NCBI RefSeq assembly: GCF_019972315.1
Contig: NZ_BLIZ01000001.1
Coordinates: 3,115,404 to 3,179,403 of the forward strand
Reading direction: 5' to 3'
DNA length: 64,000 nucleotides
DNA from: Geobacter sp. AOG1
GTDB lineage: Bacteria; Desulfobacterota; Desulfuromonadia; Geobacterales; Geobacteraceae
Shown one piece after another: positions 19,257-28,991 of this stretch. The notes below the pieces were generated by a model, which saw only the letters and a list, made by a program, of their open reading frames with translations, searched no databases and had not been told where the DNA came from. A program made the position numbers and the translations under genes. Position 1 is the stretch's first letter. Each line of letters starts with the position of its first letter.

Positions 19257-20168
19257 CTAGTGAAACACTCTCAAAAGCCGCTGGATTTGTGCGTGTCTTC
19301 CGCCATCCGCTACTGCAGCTTCGGCCACCGCCACCAGTCGCCCCCCGTGGGAGAGCCGCACCCGGCCACCAGACAGTGTCACGTCCCGGCCGGTTTCCAG
19401 GTCGTCGCCATCGGGAACGATCCCGTTGCCGATCTTTGCCGCCCCCCGTTCAGTCAGCGGGAATTCCGGTAACGGCGAAAGTGCCGCCAGCGGGGAAACA
19501 ACCAAGGAATCAAGCTTGCCGGACGCTGCCGCCTCTGCCAGTTGTTCGAGGGTCACGGTATCCGCGATGACAAAAGGTCCACTACGGGTTCGCCGCAGTT
19601 CGCGGAGATGGGCACCACAGCCAAGGCGTTCGCCGATATCGGCTGCCAAAGTCCTCACGTAGGTGCCGCGAGAACAGCTAACGGAAAAGACAACGTCGGG
19701 AAGCTCAATCCGTTCGAGGACCAAGGAGAATATCTCGATGTCCCGCGGTTGACGCTCGACTTCAGCTCCCTGGCGGGCAAGCTTGTACAGGGGGACACCA
19801 TTCCGTTTGAGCGCCGAAAACATTGGGGGTACCTGGCTGATGGCGCCGACAAAGAGCCGGGCAACGGCCTCGATCCGGTCTGGCGTCAACTGGCACCAGT
19901 CCCCATGGGAAACCACCTGACCGGTCAGGTCCTGGGTGTCGGTTGCCTCACCCAGGCGCATGACTGCACGGTATTCCTTGCGCGATTCGTCCAGAAAAGG
20001 GATGGCCTTGGTACCCTCACCCAGGGCGATCGGCAGAACTCCTGTGGCAAAGGGATCAAGCGTCCCGGTATGACCGACCTTCTTCTGGCCCAGGATACGC
20101 CGCACCCGGGCGACGACGTCGTGGGACGTCATCCCCGCCGGCTTGTCAACGACCAGAAATCCGTCCAT
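19257..20168 (-). CDS. truB: tRNA pseudouridine(55) synthase
   Basis: 303 residues. Makes pseudouridine 55 in the T-loop of tRNAs. Catalytic Asp lies in [36 protein letters not shown] and [16 protein letters not shown] are further signatures. A C-terminal PUA-like extension (about 235-303) is present. Start at 20168, one or two bases after the upstream phosphoesterase stop, implying coupling. Confidence 0.96.
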   Translation of the reverse strand: MDGFLVVDKPAGMTSHDVVARVRRILGQKKVGHTGTLDPFATGVLPIALGEGTKAIPFLDESRKEYRAVMRLGEATDTQDLTGQVVSHGDWCQLTPDRIEAVARLFVGAISQVPPMFSALKRNGVPLYKLARQGAEVERQPRDIEIFSLVLERIELPDVVFSVSCSRGTYVRTLAADIGERLGCGAHLRELRRTRSGPFVIADTVTLEQLAEAAASGKLDSLVVSPLAALSPLPEFPLTERGAAKIGNGIVPDGDDLETGRDVTLSGGRVRLSHGGRLVAVAEAAVADGGRHAQIQRLLRVFH

Positions 20169-20170
20169 GC

Positions 20171-21121
20171 TCACATAACGTGCTGGAGGCGGGCAAAGAC
20201 GGTCTGTTTCACCTCGTCCAGCGTCCCGGCCATGTTGCATCCCGCTGCGTTATGATGGCCACCGCCGCCGAAATTGGCAGCCAGTGACGAAACATCAACC
20301 TTCCCCTTGGAACGGAAACCGACCTTGTAGAATCCCGGATTGATCTCCCGGAAGAAGACCGCCACTTCCACCCCCCGGATCGAGCGGGGATAATTCACGA
20401 AACCGTCGGTCAGCTCGGCATTCGTGCCAGTCTTCTCGTACATGTCCAAGGTAACCGCAATGGCAGCGAGATCGCCGCGCGGCGAAACTTCCAGCGTTGC
20501 AAGGGAAAGGGCCAGAAGCTCCAGTCGCTGGCGGGGCTGGCTTTCATAGAGCTGCTCCGCAATGAACCAGGCATTAACTCCCCGTGCGATCATCTCACCG
20601 GAGATGGCGAAGGCCTCGGGGTTCGAGTTGGAATACCGAAAGGAGCCGGTATCGGTAATAATCGCCGTATAGATGCAGAGGGCCGTATCATAATCGACCT
20701 CATGGCCGGCCGCTTTCATGATCCGGTATATCAGCGCGCCGGTGGCGCACGCTTGGGAATCGATGAGGTTCAGTGCTCCGAATTCCTCGCAGTTCAGGTG
20801 GTGGTCGATATTGATAAATTTACTGATCCGCTTGAATCCGGCCAGCTCCTTGCCGGCACGGCGAAACTCCCCCACATCGAGAACGAAGCAGACGTCGAAA
20901 TCCCGGTCCGGTATGCTTGAAAGGACGGTGTCCGCCAACGGCAGGAACCGGTAGATGTCAGGAACGGGATCACAGTAGTGGACCGTCACATCCTTGCCGA
21001 GCCGTCGCAGATAATTGGCAAGGGCAAGGGAAGAGCCGACTGCATCGCCGTCGGGGCTTTCGTGGGTGGTGACGAGAAAATTGCTGCCGGCAGCAATTTC
21101 CGCGATGATCTGCTCAATCAT
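20171..21121 (-). CDS. nrnA: DHH-DHHA1 phosphoesterase, NrnA-like (oligoribonuclease / pAp phosphatase)
   Basis: 316 residues. Degrades short RNA oligomers and, in relatives, 3'-phosphoadenosine 5'-phosphate. DHH motifs: [13 protein letters not shown] near residue 20, [14 protein letters not shown] near 105, and [10 protein letters not shown]. The DHHA1 domain ends in [13 protein letters not shown]. It overlaps rbfA by 8 bp and is coupled to truB, the widespread rbfA-nrnA-truB order, linking it to RNA turnover. Confidence 0.93.
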   Translation of the reverse strand: MIEQIIAEIAAGSNFLVTTHESPDGDAVGSSLALANYLRRLGKDVTVHYCDPVPDIYRFLPLADTVLSSIPDRDFDVCFVLDVGEFRRAGKELAGFKRISKFINIDHHLNCEEFGALNLIDSQACATGALIYRIMKAAGHEVDYDTALCIYTAIITDTGSFRYSNSNPEAFAISGEMIARGVNAWFIAEQLYESQPRQRLELLALSLATLEVSPRGDLAAIAVTLDMYEKTGTNAELTDGFVNYPRSIRGVEVAVFFREINPGFYKVGFRSKGKVDVSSLAANFGGGGHHNAAGCNMAGTLDEVKQTVFARLQHVM

Positions 21122-21470
21122 TACCCGGTTCTCCGCTGCTGATTTCCTTGAGAATGGATTCGATGCGCATGCCGTACTCCACCGACTCGTCGTAGATGAA
21201 CTCCACGTCCGGCACGTACCTCATCCGGAACTTTTTCCCCATCTCCTTGCGAACAAAACCCCGGGAACTGTTCAGGCCCGCCCGGGTGGCCTTCTTTTCC
21301 TCATCGCTGCCGATGACGGTAAAATAAACCTTCGCCAGGTGGAGATCATCGGTAACCTTGACCCCCGTTATGGTGACAAAACCGATGCGAGGGTCCTTCA
21401 ACCCCTTCACGAGCAGTTCGGAAACCAGTTCGTGCACCGCCTCGGCAACTTTTTCGGATCGTTTGAACAT
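21114..21470 (-). CDS. rbfA: Ribosome-binding factor A
   Basis: 118 residues, KH-type 30S maturation factor. Starts MFKRSEKVAEAVHELVSELL; LKDPRIGFVTITGVKVTDDL and RYVPDVEFIYDES are family hallmarks. In-frame codons upstream reach 21659 within infB and are not homologous. The 82-bp gap to infB contains an imperfect GC-rich inverted repeat (about 21481-21546), possibly an intraoperonic stabiliser or attenuator. Confidence 0.96.
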   Translation of the reverse strand: MFKRSEKVAEAVHELVSELLVKGLKDPRIGFVTITGVKVTDDLHLAKVYFTVIGSDEEKKATRAGLNSSRGFVRKEMGKKFRMRYVPDVEFIYDESVEYGMRIESILKEISSGEPGND

Positions 21471-21552
21471 AAGAATTCCAGGACCGGGGACCCGGGACCG
21501 GAGATCGGCAAAATCACTGATTTTACTGATCCCTGGTCCCTCGTCCCGGCAG

Positions 21553-24225
21553 TTACAGTTTTGTCGCGACCTTCTCGATTTCGAAGGCCTCAATGATGTC
21601 GCCGATCTTGAGATCGTTGTAGTTCTCCAGGCCGATACCGCATTCGTAGCCGGTTGCAACCTCCTTCACGTCGTCCTTGAAACGACGCAGGCTGGACATT
21701 TTCCCCTGGTAGATGACCACATTGTCCCGTAGCAGGCGGACCTGGGCGTTGCGGAGCACCTTGCCGTCCTGGACGTAACAGCCGGCGACCATGCCGACTT
21801 TCGGTACGGAGAAGGTCTCCCGAATCTCGGCTCTTCCCAGGTATTTTTCCCGCAAGGTTGGCTCCAGCAGGCCTTCCATCGCTTTTTTAACGTCCTCAAC
21901 CGCATCGTAAATGACGTTGTAGAGCCGGATATCGACTCCTTCCTTCTCGGCAAGTCCCTGCGCCTTCACTTCTGGCCGTACATTGAAGCCGATGATAATG
22001 GCGTTGGAGGCAGTGGCCAGGTTGACGTCGGTTTCGGTAACCGCGCCGACCGCGGAATGGAGGACATTGAGCCGCACCGCGTCGGTGGAGAGCTTGCGCA
22101 GCGACTCGCCGACCGCTTCCACCGAACCCTGCACGTCCCCTTTGACGATGACGTTGAGGTCCTTGACCTCTCCCTTTTGGATCTTCTCGTAGAGCTGCTC
22201 CAGCGAAAGCTTGCTGTGTTTGGCCAGCTCCACCTCCCGCTGTTTTATCTGCCGCAGGGTCGCAATCTCTTTCGCCTGCTTCTCGTCCTTCATGGCAACG
22301 AAAATATCGCCGGCATCGGGAACACCGGAAAGGCCGATCACTTCGACCGGCATAGCGGGGCCGGCTTCGATAACCTTATCCCCCCGGTCGTTCTGCATGG
22401 CGCGAACCCGGCCGGAATGGATGCCGACCACGCAGTAATCTCCCAGCTTCAGAGTCCCTTCCTGAACCAGGACGGTCGCAACCGGCCCGCGTCCCTTGTC
22501 CAGCTTGGCCTCAACGATGGTGCCACGCGCCTCCTTGTCGGGGTTCGCCTTGAGATCCATCACGTCGGCCTGGAGGAGGACCATTTCCAGCAATTCTTCC
22601 AGGTTGAGCCGTTTTTTTGCCGACACTTCAACCATCGTCGTGTCGCCACCCCACTCTTCCGATACCAGGCCGTGCTCGGTCAGTTCCTGCTTGACCCGCT
22701 CCGGCTTGGCCTCGGGCTTGTCGACCTTGTTGATGGCGACAATGATCGGCACCCCAGCTGCCTTGGAGTGGTTGATCGCCTCGCGGGTCTGGGGCATGAC
22801 CCCGTCGTCCGCCGCCACCACAAGGATGACGATATCGGTGACCTTGGCTCCGCGAGCCCGCATAGCGGTGAATGCTTCATGACCCGGAGTGTCGAGGAAG
22901 GTAATCTTGCGCCCGTTGAGCTCCACGTCATAGGCACCGATGTGCTGGGTAATTCCGCCCGCTTCGCCGGCAATGACATTTGCTTCGCGGATGGCGTCGA
23001 GAAGCGAGGTCTTGCCGTGATCGACGTGCCCCATGATAGTCACCACAGGAGGCCGTTTCACCAGGCTTTCCGGCGCATCGGGGGTCGTTTCCATCATCTC
23101 GTCCAGATCGATCGCTACGTTCTCTATCTCGTAACCGAACTCGGTGGCAAGGAGTGTTGCGGTATCCATATCGAGGGGGTGGTTAATGGTCGCCATCAAC
23201 CCCATTTTCATCAGGACGCGGATCAGGTCGTTCGCCTTCACCCCCATCCGTTTCGCCAGTTCACCCACGGTAATGGTTTCTGAGATCTTGATAATCCGCT
23301 TTATGGCCTTGGGGGTGGTAATTTCGGTCTTTCTCCCCTCGGGAGCGCGCTCCTTTTCCCGCCGCTTCCCTTTGCCGGGGCGGAACCCGGGCTCGAAAAC
23401 CCGCTCCCGTTTCTCAATGACATCTACCCTGGAAAAGGTATCCTTCTTTTTGGCAGTCGGCACGCTCTTTTTCGCACCCTTCGCGGCATCGGATACCGGT
23501 GCGTCTTTCCCTTTACGCCCTTTCTTGCGGTCACCACCGTTTCCGGGCATTTCCACCGGCGCAGGCGCTGTCGGCCTCCCTGGTGCCCCTCCGGCAGCTC
23601 CCCTGTCAGCGGGACCACGATCGGGACGACCGCCTGGCATCGGGCGAGCACCGGGAGCAGAAGGACGGGCACCCGGAGCAGGCCGACTGCCGGGAGCAGG
23701 ACGCCCGGCAGCAGGGGCGTGCTGGTATTCGCGCCGCTCGTGCGGTTTCTCGGCAGGTTTCAGCCCGGGGATTTCCACATGACCGAGGATCTTTGCCCGA
23801 TTAGCGGTCGGCTTATCCAGCGGTTGTTCCGCCACGGGTTCCACAACAGGCTCAGCTTTCGGCTGTTCAGGTTCGACGACTGGTGCGGGAGGCGCTTTCG
23901 GCTCGACGGCAACCACGACAGGCGCCGGTTGAGCAATCTCAACGGCAGGCTCTTCCTTGGCAGGTGCAACTTCCACCGCAACCGGTTCCGGAGCAGGTGC
24001 TTCAACGACCTTGGCACGCCGTCTGATGAGCGTCGTCGTCACCCTCACCTCTTCCTTGGAAACCTCTTTTACGGTCGGAGGGACCTTGAGTTTATTGGCA
24101 TCCGCTTCTTCAATAACCGACATATGGCTCTTCACCTCGATTCCCATGGCCTGCAGCTTGGCCATAAGCTCCTTGTTGTCTATCCCCAGCTGCTGAGCCA
24201 GTTCATGTACGCGGATTTTAGTCAT
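21553..24225 (-). CDS. infB: Translation initiation factor IF-2
   Basis: 890 residues. GTPase delivering fMet-tRNA to the 30S subunit. N-terminal IF2N domain ([19 protein letters not shown]), a long Ala/Pro/Lys/Gly-rich linker (about 70-290) that is variable in length between species, a second IF2N domain ([17 protein letters not shown]), then the G domain with [12 protein letters not shown] near 400, DTPGHEAF and NKVDKP. C-terminal domains II-IV follow. Starts 4 bp inside the end of the YlxR-L7Ae gene. Confidence 0.98.
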   Translation of the reverse strand: MTKIRVHELAQQLGIDNKELMAKLQAMGIEVKSHMSVIEEADANKLKVPPTVKEVSKEEVRVTTTLIRRRAKVVEAPAPEPVAVEVAPAKEEPAVEIAQPAPVVVAVEPKAPPAPVVEPEQPKAEPVVEPVAEQPLDKPTANRAKILGHVEIPGLKPAEKPHERREYQHAPAAGRPAPGSRPAPGARPSAPGARPMPGGRPDRGPADRGAAGGAPGRPTAPAPVEMPGNGGDRKKGRKGKDAPVSDAAKGAKKSVPTAKKKDTFSRVDVIEKRERVFEPGFRPGKGKRREKERAPEGRKTEITTPKAIKRIIKISETITVGELAKRMGVKANDLIRVLMKMGLMATINHPLDMDTATLLATEFGYEIENVAIDLDEMMETTPDAPESLVKRPPVVTIMGHVDHGKTSLLDAIREANVIAGEAGGITQHIGAYDVELNGRKITFLDTPGHEAFTAMRARGAKVTDIVILVVAADDGVMPQTREAINHSKAAGVPIIVAINKVDKPEAKPERVKQELTEHGLVSEEWGGDTTMVEVSAKKRLNLEELLEMVLLQADVMDLKANPDKEARGTIVEAKLDKGRGPVATVLVQEGTLKLGDYCVVGIHSGRVRAMQNDRGDKVIEAGPAMPVEVIGLSGVPDAGDIFVAMKDEKQAKEIATLRQIKQREVELAKHSKLSLEQLYEKIQKGEVKDLNVIVKGDVQGSVEAVGESLRKLSTDAVRLNVLHSAVGAVTETDVNLATASNAIIIGFNVRPEVKAQGLAEKEGVDIRLYNVIYDAVEDVKKAMEGLLEPTLREKYLGRAEIRETFSVPKVGMVAGCYVQDGKVLRNAQVRLLRDNVVIYQGKMSSLRRFKDDVKEVATGYECGIGLENYNDLKIGDIIEAFEIEKVATKL

Positions 24226-24818
24226 GTATGCGCGCCCCCCTCCAAGAAATTCCTGTACCTGTTCAACTCGTTCCTCATTGGTGCGATGAAGCCACCCTGC
24301 TCAATCGCCACCACGCCCCGCAGTTCCTTACCGAGCAATTGACCCAGCCGTTCCTTGGGAAACATGACGCAGAGTTCGACCCCCGCATGTTCCGCCTGGC
24401 GGGCAATCTTCTCTCTGCTGTCCGGCGACAGGTCGTCGGCAATAAATACCAGCCCGGGAGCCTTCCGTTTCAGCAGAGCCAGTACGTTGTCCGTGCCAGA
24501 CGCCACCTTACCCGCCTTGTTGGCAAGAGCCAGGTACGCCCCGATCCGTTCTTCCAGACGGGTCGTCACCATATCCACCAGTTCAGACGGCGAACCGAAA
24601 CGGGCTTCCCCCTTGAAAACCCGGGAGAATTGATTTCTGGTCGCTGCCGTCAGCAGACAGGATTTGCTCATGCAGGTGTAAGCGCCGCGCCCCGGAAGCT
24701 TCCCCTGCAAATCCGGCACCAGCATCCGGTCCGGGGCAAGCACGAAGCGCAACAGATCACGCTTGTCCCGCACGGTACGACAGCCGATGCAACTCCTCTG
24801 GGGACCGGTTTCGTTCAT
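24222..24818 (-). CDS. YlxR (DUF448) - L7Ae-like fusion RNA-binding protein
   Basis: 198 residues combining two domains that are separate genes (ylxR, ylxQ) in Bacillus. YlxR part (about 1-80): [19 protein letters not shown] and GRGAYTC; recent work describes YlxR as an RNase P modulator (RnpM). L7Ae-like part (about 90-185): [18 protein letters not shown] and [11 protein letters not shown], which binds kink-turn RNA in relatives. Four-base overlap with infB (ATGA). The nusA-ylxR-infB order is standard. Confidence 0.9.
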   Translation of the reverse strand: MNETGPQRSCIGCRTVRDKRDLLRFVLAPDRMLVPDLQGKLPGRGAYTCMSKSCLLTAATRNQFSRVFKGEARFGSPSELVDMVTTRLEERIGAYLALANKAGKVASGTDNVLALLKRKAPGLVFIADDLSPDSREKIARQAEHAGVELCVMFPKERLGQLLGKELRGVVAIEQGGFIAPMRNELNRYRNFLEGGAHT

Positions 24819-24821
24819 CAG

Positions 24822-25985
24822 TTACTCTTCCGCCTGCTCCCCGGCAACTTCCGTAACTTCAACAGCCTCGCCAGAAGCAGCTTCCTGCTCTTCCTCTTCC
24901 TCGACAGCAGCACCATCAAAGGAGGCGTACTGCTGGAGTTCGGCTTCGGCAGCCCTGGTTTCGCTCTTGATGTCGATCCGCCAGCCGGTCAGCCTGGCAG
25001 CAAGACGGACATTCTGACCCCGCTTGCCGATGGCGAGGGAAAGCTGGTCATCGGCGACGATGATCTCCATGGCCCGGTTCTCGTCATCCACGTACACCTT
25101 GGTCACCACAGCCGGAGCCAGGGCGTTACAGGCAAAGCGGGCCACGTCTTCCGACCAGGGGATGATGTCGATTTTTTCCCCCCGCAGTTCGGAGACCACG
25201 TTCTGCACCCGGCTTCCCCGCATCCCGACGCAGGCGCCGACCGGATCGACGTCCGAGTCATGGGAGTAGACGGCAATCTTGGAACGGCTCCCCGGCTCCC
25301 GCACGACCCCCATGACCTCCACGATCCCTTCGGCAATCTCCGGCACTTCCGCTTCGAACATCTTGGCAAGGACGTTGGGATGGCTACGGGAAAGGAGTAT
25401 CTGGGGTCCCTTGGTGGTCATGCGGAGATCGGTGATAAGTGCTTTGATCCGGTCACCCTGGCGGTAGACCTCGCGAGGAGCCTGCTCTTTGTGGGAGAGT
25501 ACCGCTTCGGCACGGCCGAGATCGACGATCAGCTCCCCCTTCTCGAAACGACGCACCACGCCATTGATCAGTTCGCCGACCCGGTCCCGGAATTCGTTGA
25601 AGATCGTCTCCCGCTCCGCCTCCCGGACCCTCTGGATAATGACCTGCTTGGCGGTCTGGGCCGCAATGCGGGAAAAACCGCTGGCATCCATTTTCATCCC
25701 GAGAGAATCGCCGACCTGCACCTCGGAGTCGATCTCGCGGGCCTCGTCCAGGTCGATCTCCTTATAGGAATCCTGCACTTCGTCAACCACGGTGACGAAC
25801 TCGAACAGCTCAACCTCACCCGCTTCTTCGTTATAGTGGGCTTCCAGGTCGCGGGTGTTGCGGAATTTCTTATTGGCTGCCGTCAAAACGGCCTGTTCCA
25901 GAGCTTCCAGCACGATCGCCTTGTCAATACCCTTCTCCTTGACGATCTGATCGATGGTATGCTTGAGATTGAAATTCGTCTCCAC
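24822..25985 (-). CDS. nusA: Transcription termination/antitermination factor NusA
   Basis: 387 residues. N-terminal RNAP-binding domain (about 1-130), S1 domain (IINGVVRRFEKGELIVDLG), then two KH domains with VGMRGSRVQNVVSELRGEKIDI and IGKRGQNVRLAARLTGWRIDI. The acidic end (EEEEEQEAASGEAVEV) replaces the C-terminal repeats of E. coli NusA. Coupled to the YlxR gene by a 3-bp gap. NusA often autoregulates this operon. Confidence 0.97.
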   Translation of the reverse strand: METNFNLKHTIDQIVKEKGIDKAIVLEALEQAVLTAANKKFRNTRDLEAHYNEEAGEVELFEFVTVVDEVQDSYKEIDLDEAREIDSEVQVGDSLGMKMDASGFSRIAAQTAKQVIIQRVREAERETIFNEFRDRVGELINGVVRRFEKGELIVDLGRAEAVLSHKEQAPREVYRQGDRIKALITDLRMTTKGPQILLSRSHPNVLAKMFEAEVPEIAEGIVEVMGVVREPGSRSKIAVYSHDSDVDPVGACVGMRGSRVQNVVSELRGEKIDIIPWSEDVARFACNALAPAVVTKVYVDDENRAMEIIVADDQLSLAIGKRGQNVRLAARLTGWRIDIKSETRAAEAELQQYASFDGAAVEEEEEQEAASGEAVEVTEVAGEQAEE

Positions 25986-26023
25986 GGTCCTGTCTCCTTG
26001 ATTCTTTCGTAAGTGATGTTTGT

Positions 26024-26503
26024 CTAAAATTCAAATTCCAGGTTGGCCTTGGCCACCTTGTCGAGGGGGATGGCTGCGGTCTGCCCTTCGTTAAGCCGAA
26101 TACGGATCATCCCGTCTTCCAGCCCAAGCAGCTCGCCAAGAAAGGTCTTGCGATGGTTCCCGCCGTCGTCCGCCAGGAGATCGTAGGTCCTGACCTTGAT
26201 GAGCCTTCCCCTGTAACGCTCGTAGTCCTCCGGCTTTTTCAGGGGGCGGTTGAGGCCGGGTGAAGAAACCTCCAGGCTGTAGTGCCCCGGAATCACGTCT
26301 TCCACGTCAAGAAGCTCCGACAACTCCCTGCTGACCGAGGCGCAGTCATCAAGGTTCACGCCACCCTCCCTGTCGATGAAGAGGCGCAGAACCATGTCGC
26401 GCCCCTCCTTCTTGTACTCAAGCTCCACAAGCTCAAGCCCTTGGGAGGCAAGGAGTGACTGGGCCAAATCCGTAACCCTGGTTGCCACATCAACTTTGCT
26501 CAT
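26024..26503 (-). CDS. rimP: Ribosome maturation factor RimP
   Basis: 159 residues, needed for 30S subunit maturation. DMVLRLFIDREGGVNLDDCASVSRELS and the HYSLEVSSPGLNRPLKKPEDYERYRG stretch are characteristic (SSPG core). ATG 26503 is chosen; an ATG five codons upstream (26518) lies at the end of a terminator T-run with no ribosome binding site. First gene of the rimP-nusA-infB operon. Confidence 0.95.
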   Translation of the reverse strand: MSKVDVATRVTDLAQSLLASQGLELVELEYKKEGRDMVLRLFIDREGGVNLDDCASVSRELSELLDVEDVIPGHYSLEVSSPGLNRPLKKPEDYERYRGRLIKVRTYDLLADDGGNHRKTFLGELLGLEDGMIRIRLNEGQTAAIPLDKVAKANLEFEF

Positions 26504-26522
26504 GACGATTTTTCCCATAAAA

Positions 26523-26549
26523 AAAAGCGAGCCGGAGGAGCTCACTTTT
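26523..26549 (-). terminator. Attenuator-like terminator in the rimP leader
   Basis: Stem AAAAGTGAGC / GCTCGCTTTT (one G-U pair), 7-base loop, then an unbroken run of eight T on the minus strand, ending 16 nt before the rimP ATG. No promoter fits between this hairpin and rimP, so transcription of the operon must pass it. The 5' arm also pairs with upstream bases (TCACTAAAAGTGA), a possible antiterminator. Confidence 0.75.
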
Positions 26550-26573
26550 AGTGAACAGTAACATGTAGGATAG

Positions 26574-26602
26574 TTTCTAGCATGGGATGACAGAAAATGC
26601 AA
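26574..26602 (-). promoter_or_regulatory. Candidate promoter of rimP-nusA-infB operon
   Basis: On the minus strand TTGCAT (26597-26602) and TAGAAA (26574-26579) are 17 bp apart, each 4-5 of 6 to consensus. The predicted transcript would start near 26567 and carry the attenuator-like hairpin in a leader of about 64 nt. Confidence 0.4.
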
Positions 26603-26672
26603 GCACTTATTTGCGTTTCGATGGCCGGGACATTTCAGAAGTGGTTGAGGTGAAATGCCGCCAAAATCATCA

Positions 26673-26722
26673 CCCGTTCCGTACGCGCTCGGCACAGCTC
26701 ATTCGACCGTGTACGGAACGGG
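26673..26722 (-). terminator. Hairpin after the di-heme peroxidase gene
   Basis: Perfect 12-bp inverted repeat CCCGTTCCGTAC / GTACGGAACGGG with a 26-base loop, 9 bp beyond the peroxidase stop. The T-tract is weak (TGATGATTTT), so it may act mainly as an mRNA 3' stabiliser or a Rho-assisted terminator. Confidence 0.6.
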
Positions 26723-26731
26723 CTTCTCAGC

Positions 26732-27775
26732 TCACTGGAGGAGCGGCCGGGGAGTCGTCGGGCCATTGGGAGGGAGGATCGGATATTCCACCTTCGGCTG
26801 ACGACCGGTCAGGGTACCGAGGAAAGCCACGATTTTGCCCACCTCGTCATCGTTCAACTTGATGCCGAGTTGAGACGACCCCATGATCGCCACCGCCTCA
26901 TCTAGCTTCCAGACCTTCCCGGAATGGAAATAGGGTGGGGTAAGGTTGATGTTCCGGAGGGGGGGAGACCTGAAGACATATTCATCGCTGGCCGTGTGGG
27001 TGACTTTAAAACGCCCCGTATCCGCAACCGGCCGTATCTCTCCGGCCGGTTTCTCCACGAGACCGAAGGGGAAATATCCGCCACCACCAACATTCACACC
27101 GTTATGACACGCACCGCAACCCTTGTCAATGAAGAGCCGGAGCCCTTCCTGTTCCCTGGCACCAAGAGCCTTCCGGTCACCCTTGAGATAACGGTCGAAC
27201 GGTGCATCGGGGGTGAGAAGGGTCGCTTCGAACACCTCGATGGCCTTTGCCATATTATCGAAAGTCAACGGGTCCTTCTGGTCGGGAAAAGCCTTGGTGA
27301 AGAGGGCCACATACTCGGGAATGCTCTTGAGGGTCTCTACGACCCGTTCCGGTTTGTTGTTCATCTCCACCGATGCCTGCACCGGTCCCTTGGCCTGCTC
27401 CATCAGGTCCTTGGCGCGGCCGTCCCAGAACTGGGCAACATTGAACACCGCATTAAGAACAGTCGGCGCATTGCGAGGCCCCTTCTGCCAGCCATGTCCG
27501 ACTGAGGTTTCCTGAAGGTCGCCTCCTCCGAGACCGACGTTGTGGCACGTGTTGCAGCTGATGAGATTGGATGAGGAAAGGCGCGGATCGAAATAGAGCA
27601 TCTTGCCGAGCAGAAGCTTCGCCGGCGTCTGCTTGTTCCCTTTAAGCGCGGGAGCCGAGGGGGGTATCGGCTTAAACATCACCTGGGACTGCTTCAGCAG
27701 ATCATCCGCCCCCCAGGCTATGCCACTGGCAACAAACAATGTCATGACCGCACCGACCCAACGCTCCCATCTCAT
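26732..27775 (-). CDS. Di-heme cytochrome c peroxidase (CcpA/MacA family)
   Basis: 347 residues, periplasmic. Signal peptide residues 1-23 (ending GIAWGA). Two heme motifs: CNTCH near residue 74 and CGACH near 220, with PRLSSSNLISCNTCH and GPRNAPTVLNAVFN typical of bacterial di-heme peroxidases. Reduces H2O2 using cytochrome c electrons; in Geobacter the relative MacA can also act in electron transfer to outer cytochromes. ATG at 27775 with AAGGAGG 5 bases upstream is preferred over an extension 17 codons earlier. Single gene with its own hairpin. Confidence 0.93.
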   Translation of the reverse strand: MRWERWVGAVMTLFVASGIAWGADDLLKQSQVMFKPIPPSAPALKGNKQTPAKLLLGKMLYFDPRLSSSNLISCNTCHNVGLGGGDLQETSVGHGWQKGPRNAPTVLNAVFNVAQFWDGRAKDLMEQAKGPVQASVEMNNKPERVVETLKSIPEYVALFTKAFPDQKDPLTFDNMAKAIEVFEATLLTPDAPFDRYLKGDRKALGAREQEGLRLFIDKGCGACHNGVNVGGGGYFPFGLVEKPAGEIRPVADTGRFKVTHTASDEYVFRSPPLRNINLTPPYFHSGKVWKLDEAVAIMGSSQLGIKLNDDEVGKIVAFLGTLTGRQPKVEYPILPPNGPTTPRPLLQ

Positions 27776-27875
27776 AGCGACCTCCTTGACAGCATGTTTT
27801 GTTAAACAACTATAATTTAACCACACCTGGGCAAAAGCTCAACTAAACAAACAAATTCCCAGAACCGCAAGAAAA

Positions 27876-27919
27876 GCCCATGAACCGGCGTCCTTTCGTG
27901 GACCTGCCGGCACATGGGC
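27876..27919 (-). terminator. Terminator of cydAB
   Basis: Interrupted stem GCCCATG-n-CCGGC / GCCGG-n-CATGGGC followed by TTTTC on the minus strand, 43 bp after the cydB stop. Confidence 0.8.
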
Positions 27920-27961
27920 CTGTGAAGCAATGGAGCATGAGGCAAACTTGTTCTGCCGTTT

Positions 27962-28990
27962 TCAATAGGCCTGTTTGTCGGCCATCACCTCGTCGATGCT
28001 GACGGTCCCGCGAAAAACCCGGTACACCCAGATTTTGTAGGCGATCACGATGGGGACGAAGATAAACGCCACGACCGTCATTATCTTCAAAGTATAGAGG
28101 CTTGAGGACGAGTTGACTATGGTCAGGCTGTACGCAGGATCGAGATTGGACGGGATGAGGTTGGGGAAAAGCCCCACCAACCCTGTCCCCACAACCAGGA
28201 GAATCGTCAGGCAAGAAGCGGCGAAGGCAATGAGCGGTTTTCCCTTGACGAGAAACAGCCTGATGCCGAGAAGTGCGGCTACGGCGCAAAGCGGCACGAC
28301 GAAGAGAAAGGGGGTGGCGAGATAGTTGTCGTAGAGCCGCGTAGCGAATCTTGTGTACGCCAGGAAGGCCACCGCCACCACAAGGAGGGCCGGCCAGATC
28401 CTGGCCGCGGTCGCCCGGGCCCGGCTGCTCAGGTCGCCGGTCGTCTTGACCGCCAAGTAGAGGGCACCATGGACGAGGAAGAGAAGGACGAACAATACGC
28501 CGGTCAACAGGCCGTAGGGGTTGAGCAGGTACAGGAGCGAACCGTGGTAACCGGCGGCATCCATGGGAAGACCGGCGAAAATATTGCCAAAGGCGACACC
28601 GAACAGGAGCGCCGGAAGGAAATTGCCGACCATGATCGCCAGGTCCCACCCCTTTTTCCAGCCATCGCCATCCTCCTTGCCACGGAACTCGTAGGATACT
28701 CCGCGGACAATGAGGGCGAAGAGAAGCAGCAGCAGGGCCGTGTAGAGATAACTGAACATGAGGGCATAGGTGGTCGGAAAAGCGGCGAACGTCGCGCCAC
28801 CGGCGGTGACGAGCCAGACCTCGTTGCCATCCCAGACCGGGCCGATGGTATTTATCATGACCCGCTTCTCACCGTCTGTGGTGCCGAGCACGTTGTGCAG
28901 GATGCCAGCGCCCATGACGAAACCGTCGAGCATGAAATAGACACCCCAGAGGACCCCCCAGAGCACGAACCAGATAATCTGAAATTCCAT
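27962..28990 (-). CDS. cydB: Cytochrome bd oxidase subunit II
   Basis: 342 residues with about eight or nine membrane helices. Starts MEFQIIWFVLWGVLWGVYFMLDGF, the conserved first helix; IGPVWDGNEVWLVTAGGATFAAFP is the family signature. ATG 28990 is 1 bp after the cydA stop. Partner of CydA in quinol oxidation with O2 reduction. In a largely anaerobic lineage, it likely serves O2 protection. Confidence 0.96.
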   Translation of the reverse strand: MEFQIIWFVLWGVLWGVYFMLDGFVMGAGILHNVLGTTDGEKRVMINTIGPVWDGNEVWLVTAGGATFAAFPTTYALMFSYLYTALLLLLFALIVRGVSYEFRGKEDGDGWKKGWDLAIMVGNFLPALLFGVAFGNIFAGLPMDAAGYHGSLLYLLNPYGLLTGVLFVLLFLVHGALYLAVKTTGDLSSRARATAARIWPALLVVAVAFLAYTRFATRLYDNYLATPFLFVVPLCAVAALLGIRLFLVKGKPLIAFAASCLTILLVVGTGLVGLFPNLIPSNLDPAYSLTIVNSSSSLYTLKIMTVVAFIFVPIVIAYKIWVYRVFRGTVSIDEVMADKQAY

Positions 28991-28991
28991 G

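Noticed and set aside
24228..26012. A 594-codon plus-strand reading frame
   Set aside because: It is antisense to nusA and the YlxR-L7Ae gene, which have clear family motifs; the long frame comes from G+C-rich codon bias.
27843..28649. Minus-strand frame overlapping cydB
   Set aside because: Out of frame with cydB, Arg/Pro-rich, and runs through the cydAB terminator.
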